A stretch of 43,077 bases of DNA from Paracoccaceae bacterium (lineage in GTDB: Bacteria > Pseudomonadota > Alphaproteobacteria > Rhodobacterales > Rhodobacteraceae), in assembly GCA_902632125.1 (NCBI GenBank), contig CACPBQ010000014.1, forward strand, positions 1-43,077, in the 5' to 3' direction. Shown in pieces: positions 37,059 through 43,077 of this stretch (the stretch's first letter is position 1; each line of letters starts with the position of its first letter). The position numbers and the translations under genes are program-made. The notes beneath the pieces are model-generated. The model saw only the letters and a program-made list of their open reading frames with translations, had not been told where the DNA came from and searched no databases.

Positions 37059-37694
37059 CTACGGACTCCATGAAAGAAAGTTTTCTATCATTTTTAGCCC
37101 TGTCTGACCACTTTTTTCTGGGTGAAATTGAAGTCCCACCATGTTATCCTTGCCGACTACAGCGGTAATATCTGTTCCATAATCTGTGTGAGCTAGGCGT
37201 TGCCCTTGCTTTTTTAGTATCATCTGAAAAGAATGCACGAAATAAACATGATCACCATTATGAATGCTTCTGAGAACTGGGTGTTTGCTTTCTATGTTTA
37301 ATGTATTCCAGCCCATGTGAGGGATTTTAAAGGATTTATCTTTAGGATTTATTTTTTTGACTTCTCCATCAATCCAATCAAGGCCCTCAGTTTCTTGGTA
37401 TTCATAACTTTTTGTTGCCATTAATTGCATGCCGATGCAGATGCCCAAAAAAGGCCGGGATTTCTCAACTACACCATACACCATGGCCTCATACGCTTCA
37501 GACGACATCAATTCTGCTTTGCAAGAAGGAAATGCACCATCCCCTGGAAGTACTAGTCGATCAGCAGAAGAAATGATTTTTGGATCACTTGTTACAACAA
37601 CGGAACCTAAGTTATTTGAAGCGGTGATTTTTTCAAATGCTTTCTGTGCGGAATGAAGGTTTCCACTTTTATAATCGATTATAGCGGTAAGCAT
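37059..37694 (-). CDS. hisH: Imidazole glycerol phosphate synthase subunit HisH
   Basis: This 211-residue class I glutamine amidotransferase feeds ammonia to HisF. The nucleophile is C86 in LGICIGMQ and the His-Glu pair is H191 and E193 in QFHPEKSG. It starts 3 bases after hisB. Its partner hisF is on the same strand but separated by the DUF2147 gene. Confidence 0.94.
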   Translation of the reverse strand: MLTAIIDYKSGNLHSAQKAFEKITASNNLGSVVVTSDPKIISSADRLVLPGDGAFPSCKAELMSSEAYEAMVYGVVEKSRPFLGICIGMQLMATKSYEYQETEGLDWIDGEVKKINPKDKSFKIPHMGWNTLNIESKHPVLRSIHNGDHVYFVHSFQMILKKQGQRLAHTDYGTDITAVVGKDNMVGLQFHPEKSGQTGLKMIENFLSWSP

Positions 37695-37697
37695 GTA

Positions 37698-38285
37698 CTA
37701 AAGTGTACCTTTTGTAGAAGGCAAAGCTTCTAGATTTCGAGTATCTTTTTGAATGGCAGCTCTAAGAGACTTTGCAAATGACTTGAAAGTAGCTTCTGCA
37801 ATGTGATGACTGTTGTACCCATGTAACTTCTCCATATGAAGAGTTATTCCGCCATGAGTAGAAACAGCTTGAAAGAATTCTCTGACGAGTTCGGTATCGA
37901 AGTTACCTATCTTGTCAGTTGGCATATCAATATCTAAGTATAAAAAAGGTCGACTAGATAAGTCTAATGCCGTTCTTATTAAAGTGTCATCCATGGGTAA
38001 TAAGCACCAACCATACCTATTGATCCCTACTTTATCGCTAATGGCTTGAGTAAAGGCCTGTCCAAAAGCTATACCAGTGTCTTCGACGGTATGATGATCG
38101 TCAATATGAGTATCACCGTTGGCGTGGACTTCTAGATCAATCAATGAGTGGCGTGCCAATTGTTCCAGCATGTGGTCAAAAAAACCAACACCTGTATTGA
38201 TTTCGTATTTGCCTGTGCCGTCTAAATTTAACGACACAGAGATTTCTGTTTCAGCTGTTTTTCTTTCAATTTTCCCACTACGCAT
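37698..38285 (-). CDS. hisB: Imidazoleglycerol-phosphate dehydratase
   Basis: This 195-residue monofunctional dehydratase has the two duplicated metal motifs: [12 protein letters not shown] with [12 protein letters not shown] in the first half, and [18 protein letters not shown] toward the end. It lacks the histidinol-phosphatase domain of the E. coli bifunctional enzyme. It heads hisB-hisH. Confidence 0.95.
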   Translation of the reverse strand: MRSGKIERKTAETEISVSLNLDGTGKYEINTGVGFFDHMLEQLARHSLIDLEVHANGDTHIDDHHTVEDTGIAFGQAFTQAISDKVGINRYGWCLLPMDDTLIRTALDLSSRPFLYLDIDMPTDKIGNFDTELVREFFQAVSTHGGITLHMEKLHGYNSHHIAEATFKSFAKSLRAAIQKDTRNLEALPSTKGTL

Positions 38286-38485
38286 GCTTGGCTCGTTCTT
38301 TCTAAAGCAATTATTTTATATTAATGCGGCTATACTGAACAGATTGGTCAAGGCCAAGTCAAATTAATTATTAAGAATAAAATGTTGTTAAATTGTTACT
38401 TTTGTCGTCGTTAAACTGGCCGATTAATGTTGGCTTAAAATTCAAATTACATTTAGATGTTGACATTTTTAAAAAATTTGAGCCT

Positions 38486-38513
38486 TTGAAATTAATTCTT
38501 TTAATTCTATAAG
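38486..38513 (+). promoter_or_regulatory. Candidate sigma-70 promoter of the Kdo operon
   Basis: TTGAAA and TATAAG are separated by 16 bases in an AT-rich stretch. Transcription would start near the CTCGCGAG palindrome, about 30 bases before the kdsD ATG. The 263-base region between hisB and kdsD otherwise shows no recognisable gene. Confidence 0.45.
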
Positions 38514-38548
38514 CTCTCGCGAGGCCTCTATTTATTGGACAATGAATC

Positions 38549-39505
38549 ATGGCAAATTCTTTTACAAAATCTGCAAAAAAAGTTTTAAAAACAGAGGCTG
38601 ACGCTCTTGAAAAACTTAAAGATGATTTGCCGATTGATTTTAGTGACCTTGTGGAATTCATACTGAATTTGACCGGTCGAGTAATTGTATCTGGAGTGGG
38701 AAAATCTGGCCATATTGGAAATAAAATTGCTGCAACACTAGCCAGTACGGGTACTCCGGCTTATTTTGTGCATGCTACTGAGGCCAGTCATGGTGACTTA
38801 GGTATGATTACTGAGCAAGATCTCTGTCTACTTATCTCCAACTCTGGTGAGACGGTTGAAATGTTTGATATATTAACTCATGCCCGTCGCTTTAGCATTC
38901 CGATCGCTACTATGTCGTCAAATTGTGAAAGTACCTTAGTCAAAGCGGCAAACTTTCAATTATGCTTGCCAATGGCGGATGAGGCTTGCCCGATAGGCAT
39001 GGCTCCGACAACCTCGACAACGATGATGCTAGCTCTCGGTGATGCCTTAGCGGTTGCATTAATGGAGGCAAAAAGTTTTAACGCTGAAAAATTCAAGATT
39101 TTCCATCCGGGGGGCAAACTTGGGGCAAAATTGATGACAGTAAGCCAATTGATGCATAAAGATGATGCAATACCTTTGGTAAAGACTGAAACTTCAATGA
39201 AGGAAACTTTACTAACTATGTCAACGAAAGGTTTTGGAATAGCTGCTATAGTTGATGAAATTGGTTCCTTAGTCGGGGTAATAACGGATGGTGATCTTCG
39301 CCGGCATATAGATGATCTTATGGGGAAAAATGCAGGGGATATTGCAAGCTTATCGCCAATTACGGTAGTTAGAGAAACTTTGGTGGTTGATGCTTTAAGT
39401 TTAATGCAGGATCGGAAAATAAGCGTATTAATTGTAACCTCTGCCGATAACAAACCTGTTGGGGTCATTCATATTCAGGATTTGTTAAGGGTAGGAGTTG
39501 CATGA
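38549..39505 (+). CDS. kdsD: Arabinose-5-phosphate isomerase (KpsF/KdsD)
   Basis: This 318-residue enzyme interconverts ribulose 5-phosphate and arabinose 5-phosphate, the first step of Kdo synthesis. An N-terminal SIS sugar-isomerase domain (about residues 35-180: SGVGKSGHIGNKIAAT, then the HPGGKLGA end) is followed by two CBS domains with VGVITDGDLRRH. It is the first gene of the Kdo operon and overlaps kdsB by 4 bases. Confidence 0.94.
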   Translation: MANSFTKSAKKVLKTEADALEKLKDDLPIDFSDLVEFILNLTGRVIVSGVGKSGHIGNKIAATLASTGTPAYFVHATEASHGDLGMITEQDLCLLISNSGETVEMFDILTHARRFSIPIATMSSNCESTLVKAANFQLCLPMADEACPIGMAPTTSTTMMLALGDALAVALMEAKSFNAEKFKIFHPGGKLGAKLMTVSQLMHKDDAIPLVKTETSMKETLLTMSTKGFGIAAIVDEIGSLVGVITDGDLRRHIDDLMGKNAGDIASLSPITVVRETLVVDALSLMQDRKISVLIVTSADNKPVGVIHIQDLLRVGVA

Positions 39506-40287
39506 AAGCCGTTATAATTATTCCTGCTCGATATGGTTCAACACGTTACCCAGGAAAACCGCTTGTAGAGCTTAGAACGAGAGAAGGAAAAAAATCTCTT
39601 ATTCAGCTTAGTTGGGAAGCCGCTAATAAAGTTTCTGGTATAACAGAAATATACGTTGCAACGGATGACAAAAGAATTGAGGAACACGCAGTAACCTTTG
39701 GCGCGAAGGTTATTCGAACCTCGTCAAGGTGTAAAAATGGTACGGAAAGATGCGCAGAAGCAGTAAATAATGCGCAATTAGACGCTGAAATTATTGTAAA
39801 CTTTCAGGGTGATGCACCTTTGACCCCAAGTTGGTTTGTAGAGGAAATAATTGCTGGTTTGAAGGCTGATAAAAGTGTTGATATGGCTACTCCAGTTTTG
39901 AGATTAGATCGAAAAAGTTATAATCTTTTTTCTGAAGATAGAAAATCTGACCGAGTGGGAGGAACCACAGTGGTATTTAATAAAGATATGTACGCTCTTT
40001 ATTTCTCGAAAGAATTAATACCTTTTTTTGAAATATCCAAACTTGGTTCAAATGACGAAATACCATGTTTCCATCATGTTGGTGTTTATGCTTACAGAAC
40101 GAATATCTTAAGGGACTATTTGGGGTGGCCTGAAAGTAACTTAGAAAAGTTAGAGGGCTTGGAGCAATTAAGGTTTTTATTCGAGAACAAACGAGTAAAG
40201 TGTGTCGAGGTAAATAGCAAAGGGCGTATTTTTTGGGAGTTAAATAATCCAAACGATGTCCGGCTAATAGAGGAAGTTTTATTCTAA
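39502..40287 (+). CDS. kdsB: CMP-Kdo synthetase (3-deoxy-manno-octulosonate cytidylyltransferase)
   Basis: This 261-residue nucleotidyltransferase couples Kdo to CMP. The N-terminal nucleotide-binding motif is IIPARYGSTRYPGKPL, followed by VATDDKRI and NFQGDAPL. AGGAG lies 5 bases before the ATG, which overlaps the kdsD stop as ATGA. The enzyme is a little longer than the usual 245-255 residues. Confidence 0.92.
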   Translation: MKAVIIIPARYGSTRYPGKPLVELRTREGKKSLIQLSWEAANKVSGITEIYVATDDKRIEEHAVTFGAKVIRTSSRCKNGTERCAEAVNNAQLDAEIIVNFQGDAPLTPSWFVEEIIAGLKADKSVDMATPVLRLDRKSYNLFSEDRKSDRVGGTTVVFNKDMYALYFSKELIPFFEISKLGSNDEIPCFHHVGVYAYRTNILRDYLGWPESNLEKLEGLEQLRFLFENKRVKCVEVNSKGRIFWELNNPNDVRLIEEVLF

Positions 40288-41118
40288 GTGTCTGATAGTA
40301 ATGTTATAAAAATTGGTGATATACCGGTTGGAGGAGATAATCCGCTGGCCTTTATTTTGGGGCCATGCCAACTAGAAAATCGTGACCACGCAATGTTTAT
40401 GGCGGAGAAAATAACTAAGTTGTGTGCGCCATCTTCATCAAATTTTATATTTAAATCCAGTTTTGATAAAGCAAATAGATCTTCGATTGCATCAGCTAGG
40501 GGAGTTGGTATTGAAGAGGGGTTAAGAATCCTAGAAGAAATAAAGTTAACTTTCAATTGCCCCGTTATTACAGATATTCATAATGTTTCTCAATGTGTCA
40601 CAGCCTCTGAAGTGGTGGATGTTTTGCAAATTCCGGCATTTTTATCTCGGCAAACTGATCTGTTGATTGCAGCTGGAGAAACTGGAAAACCAATAAATGT
40701 TAAGAAGGGGCAGTTTTTAGCGCCTTGGGAAATGACAAATGTTGCGGAGAAAATAGCTAGCACTGGGAATAAAAAAATATTGCTTTGTGAGCGTGGGACT
40801 AGTTTTGGATATAATACATTGGTTAACGATTTTCGTGGTCTAGAAATAATGGCTGAGACTGGATATCCAGTCGTTTTTGACGCCACTCATTCTGTTCAAC
40901 AACCAGGCGGCAGAGGAAATAGTTCCGGTGGAGAAAGAAAATTTGTGGCTGCGCTTGCTCGGGCAGCTTGTGCAGTTGGTGTTGCTGCGGTTTTTATTGA
41001 GACGCATCAAGAACCAGATAATGCGCCTTGCGACGGTCCAAATATGATTGATGTGGCTGATTTGCAAAAACTGATTGAAAAGCTTCGTGTAATAGATGAA
41101 TTAAGTAAGGCTATTTGA
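40288..41118 (+). CDS. kdsA: Kdo-8-phosphate synthase, metal-dependent type
   Basis: This 276-residue enzyme condenses PEP with arabinose 5-phosphate to give Kdo 8-phosphate. The sequence GPCQLEN has a cysteine (C27) where metal-independent enzymes have asparagine, so it belongs to the metal-requiring class; further ligands are likely in DATHSVQQPGG and IETHQEPDNAPCDG. The start is GTG, directly after the kdsB stop with no gap, and a GAGGAAG site lies in the end of kdsB. The three Kdo genes form a tight operon. Confidence 0.94.
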   Translation: MSDSNVIKIGDIPVGGDNPLAFILGPCQLENRDHAMFMAEKITKLCAPSSSNFIFKSSFDKANRSSIASARGVGIEEGLRILEEIKLTFNCPVITDIHNVSQCVTASEVVDVLQIPAFLSRQTDLLIAAGETGKPINVKKGQFLAPWEMTNVAEKIASTGNKKILLCERGTSFGYNTLVNDFRGLEIMAETGYPVVFDATHSVQQPGGRGNSSGGERKFVAALARAACAVGVAAVFIETHQEPDNAPCDGPNMIDVADLQKLIEKLRVIDELSKAI

Positions 41119-41152
41119 GTCAATTGAAAGAGCCCAAGGGGTATTTATTGAC

Positions 41153-41938
41153 ATGAAAGAGCTTAGTGATTTTGAGCAAAAGGGCTGGATTAAATTTAAG
41201 TTTGATCAGCGTGTAGCCCTTTGGGCTAATACTGCTAATTCAAAGATTACTTCAAAGCTTAAGAATAAAGAAATTTTTGATAGTAATTTAACCTGTCAGG
41301 GAACTTGGTTTGTTGGTGTAGATGCCTTAGAAAATGATACAAATGGAGCCTTAGGCGAAATATCACTAAGTGGACCATTTGAAAGCTTAATGAAGCGTAC
41401 CGAAGCTCGCGGCCTTCATGCGGCTCAGGTTTCGATAATTTTCGAAGGCTACCCAAAGCCTAGAGATCAAGAAAGCGAAAGTTCTTTCAACTTTAGATTA
41501 AAAAGAGACGCAGCTCATGTAGATGGTTTAATAGCTGATTTTCCCGGGGGACCAAGAAAGTTAAAAGAGCCACATGCCTATGTGCTTGGAATTCCCTTAA
41601 ATCAAGCACCAAAAGGCGCAAGTCCTGTTGTGGTCTGGGAGGGATCTCATCATTTAATTTCAAAGGCATTCAATAGTTTATTTTTGAACCGAGACCCTGA
41701 AAAATGGAAAGATTTGGATGTTCGCGAGGTTTATATGCAAACAAGAAAAAGCATATTTGAAAAATGTAAAAGACGCGTGCTGCATGCAAATTTAGGCGAA
41801 AGTTATATGATACACAGACTTTGCCTTCATGGAATAAGTCCCTGGGAACTTGAGATCAAAAACTTTAATGAAGGACGAAAAATAGCTTATTTTAGACCAG
41901 AACTTCAACATTTGGCTGATTGGCCAAAATTATCATAA
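41153..41938 (+). CDS. Putative Fe(II)/2-oxoglutarate dioxygenase (PhyH-like)
   Basis: This 261-residue cytosolic protein has H122-V-D124 in RDAAHVDGL and a distal histidine, probably H226, in CLHGISPW. R242 in EGRKIAYFRP could bind the 2-oxoglutarate carboxylate. This H-x-D...H...R order and the phrase VVVWEGSHH suit phytanoyl-CoA-dioxygenase-like enzymes. The substrate is unknown. It lies 34 bases after kdsA on the same strand, so it may belong to the Kdo operon and act on a sugar or lipid A component. Its stop overlaps the convergent DUF1289 gene by 6 bases. Confidence 0.65.
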   Translation: MKELSDFEQKGWIKFKFDQRVALWANTANSKITSKLKNKEIFDSNLTCQGTWFVGVDALENDTNGALGEISLSGPFESLMKRTEARGLHAAQVSIIFEGYPKPRDQESESSFNFRLKRDAAHVDGLIADFPGGPRKLKEPHAYVLGIPLNQAPKGASPVVVWEGSHHLISKAFNSLFLNRDPEKWKDLDVREVYMQTRKSIFEKCKRRVLHANLGESYMIHRLCLHGISPWELEIKNFNEGRKIAYFRPELQHLADWPKLS

Positions 41939-42166
41939 TTTCGCGACACGGGCTGCCCTGCCGCCACGACGTCTTTTAAATCTAAATGCACGCTTTGGTA
42001 ATTCGTTAATGATTTGGTTTCTTTGTTCCGAGGGCAGACGTGACCAAGAAGAAATTTCTTCTATTGTTCTATGGCATCCAGTGCATAGCCTTTCACTACG
42101 GTGAATTACACATATTTTGATGCAAGGACTTTGGATTTCATCTCTTGTCCAAACTTCACTACCCAA
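41933..42166 (-). CDS. DUF1289 domain protein
   Basis: This 77-residue protein has the DUF1289 cysteine pattern SPCIKICVI and CTGCHRTIEEI, with the W-x2-L-P end of the domain and a basic arginine-rich tail. The four cysteines may bind metal or a cluster; function is unknown. A longer frame begins at GTG 42190, but GGGAGG lies inside that frame 9 bases before TTG 42166, giving MGSEVWTRDE, the normal start of these proteins. I therefore chose TTG 42166. Confidence 0.85.
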   Translation of the reverse strand: MGSEVWTRDEIQSPCIKICVIHRSERLCTGCHRTIEEISSWSRLPSEQRNQIINELPKRAFRFKRRRGGRAARVAKL

Positions 42167-42197
42167 AACTAGTTTCCTCCCAAAAGACACTTAGAAT

Positions 42198-42671
42198 TTA
42201 ATAATTGTCTAAAATCTTTAATCGATCCAAGAACCCTTGAAGTATATAAGCTGCTGCTACATGATCTATTACTTCTGCACGACGTTTTCGTGTTGTATCC
42301 GCCTCCAATAAAGCTTTTTCGGCGGCTACTGTTGACAGCCGCTCATCCCAAAAAGAAATTGGAAGCGTTGTTTTTTTTGAAAAATTTCTAGCAAATGCTC
42401 TCGTGGCCTGTGCTCTTGGTCCCTCACTCCCATCCATATTTTTTGGCAAACCAAAAACGATTCCGCAACAATCTTTAATGGAAATGATACCCAATAATTG
42501 ATCAGAATCTATTGAAAACTTTTTCCGTTTGATAGTTTTAATCGGTGTGGCGACAGAAAGGATGATGTCGCTTACCGCAACGCCAATTGTTTTCGTTCCT
42601 AAGTCTAAGCCGATTAAGGAATTATTCGATTGGAGTTCATTCGCAAATTCGGAAACGTCTTCGTATATCAT
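42198..42671 (-). CDS. ruvX: Putative pre-16S rRNA nuclease / Holliday junction resolvase-like RuvX (YqgF)
   Basis: This 157-residue RNase H-fold protein has its first catalytic aspartate D23 in IGLDLGTKTIGVA, then VFGLPKNMDG, WDERLST and the last acidic residue in DHVAAAY. YqgF proteins process the 5' end of pre-16S rRNA; a resolvase role has also been proposed. It overlaps ccmI by 4 bases. Confidence 0.92.
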   Translation of the reverse strand: MIYEDVSEFANELQSNNSLIGLDLGTKTIGVAVSDIILSVATPIKTIKRKKFSIDSDQLLGIISIKDCCGIVFGLPKNMDGSEGPRAQATRAFARNFSKKTTLPISFWDERLSTVAAEKALLEADTTRKRRAEVIDHVAAAYILQGFLDRLKILDNY

Positions 42672-43077
42672 CTTGAAATACCAATTTCCTTTGCAATATT
42701 ATCAATGACTCTCAGGTCCGCTGGTGAATTACTATAAATATTTAGGGCTTCTGCCCATATTTTTTTTGCACGATCTGAGTCACCAAGTACTGAAAGTGCC
42801 TTGATAAGTCTGGCCCACTCGTCTGATGTTCCTCCTTCAGTTGCTAAACGATTTGCCAAGCTTTCAACCATGTTAGAAATCATTTCTTGTCTTTCTTTTG
42901 TTTCCATTTCGCTGGAAGCTTCAATATCGGCTTTGGTTGGACCAGATTTAGAAATTTTTGTTTTTGAAGGAACCTCATATCGATTTTTTCCAGCTCGCCA
43001 TGCGACTTCTCTAATTTGCTCGCGAATAAGAGGGATCCATGGTGCGTCATCTGGCCCTTCATTGAGAAGTTTTCGCC
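42668..43077 (-). CDS. ccmI: Cytochrome c biogenesis protein CcmI, C-terminal part (5' end outside window)
   Basis: The frame stays open to the window edge and supplies 135 residues of the C-terminal TPR-rich domain. The segment SGPTKADI followed by MVESLANRLATEGG and EWARLIKALSVLGDSDRAKKIW matches the CcmI pattern of Rhodobacterales. CcmI acts in the periplasm as a chaperone that presents apocytochrome c for heme attachment. The membrane anchor and start are beyond the window. The ATG at 42907 inside this frame is internal. Confidence 0.85.
   Translation of the reverse strand, partial: RKLLNEGPDDAPWIPLIREQIREVAWRAGKNRYEVPSKTKISKSGPTKADIEASSEMETKERQEMISNMVESLANRLATEGGTSDEWARLIKALSVLGDSDRAKKIWAEALNIYSNSPADLRVIDNIAKEIGISR

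Noticed and set aside
38371-38661. Minus-strand frame of 96 codons before and inside kdsD
   Set aside because: It runs antisense through the kdsD promoter region and its first codons; the composition is not protein-like.
42880-43062. Minus-strand frame of 60 codons at the window end
   Set aside because: It overlaps the clearly coding CcmI frame in another phase and shows no family pattern.
1-43077. tRNA genes, CRISPR arrays, insertion sequences, prophage genes
   Set aside because: No cloverleaf-type sequences, regular repeats, transposases or phage genes were recognised in the intergenic regions or frames.

Overview
This window looks like a core chromosomal segment of a low-GC (visibly AT-rich) marine alphaproteobacterium, most likely a Rhodobacterales/roseobacter relative. 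The reasons are an Irr-type Fur regulator divergent from fabA-fabB-fabI, an rpsA-ihfB-lapA-trpF-trpB block, an miaB-phoH-ybeY-corC-lnt-metK-trmB block, a hisB-hisH/DUF2147/hisA-hisF-hisE arrangement and a ruvX-ccmI pair, all familiar from that order. This placement rests on gene content and order only; no species can be named. Spacing is tight: many genes overlap by 4-14 bases, three convergent pairs overlap at their stop codons, and several starts are TTG or GTG. No intergenic stretch exceeds 300 bases. No rRNA, tRNA, CRISPR array, insertion sequence or phage gene was seen.

Layout. 1-3466 (+): the end of an ABC exporter ATPase, an AMP-forming acyl-CoA synthetase, and an unassigned 233-residue protein that resembles MptE/DUF115-like proteins. 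3463-11834 (-): an accessory metabolic run headed by irr, with a quinone-oxidoreductase-like protein, a type II HAD hydrolase, a serine/threonine dehydratase, an enol-lactonase-like hydrolase, a second alpha/beta hydrolase, a TetA-like MFS transporter, a zinc alcohol dehydrogenase and an enolase-superfamily acid-sugar dehydratase. 12009-17622 (+): fabA, fabB and fabI for unsaturated fatty acid synthesis, then valS. 17645-31770 (-): trpB, trpF, lapA, ihfB, rpsA, cmk, aroA, trmB, metK, lnt, corC, ybeY, phoH and miaB.

31939-34731 (+): a large molybdenum-hydroxylase subunit without its partner subunits, and a CoA-binding protein. 34726-38285: hisE, hisF, hisA, hisH and hisB on the minus strand, interrupted by a secreted DUF2147 protein on the plus strand. 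38549-41938 (+): kdsD/kpsF, kdsB and kdsA for Kdo synthesis, followed by a putative Fe(II)/2-oxoglutarate dioxygenase. 41933-43077 (-): a DUF1289 protein, ruvX and the C-terminal part of ccmI.

Most of the window is housekeeping: fatty acid, tryptophan/shikimate, histidine and Kdo biosynthesis, translation and RNA maturation, and lipoprotein acylation. The less ordinary parts are the Irr-headed metabolic run, the lone CoxL-like subunit with an inverted repeat in its promoter region, the dioxygenase at the end of the Kdo operon, and the unassigned 233-residue protein. No clearly new multi-gene defence or mobile system was recognised.
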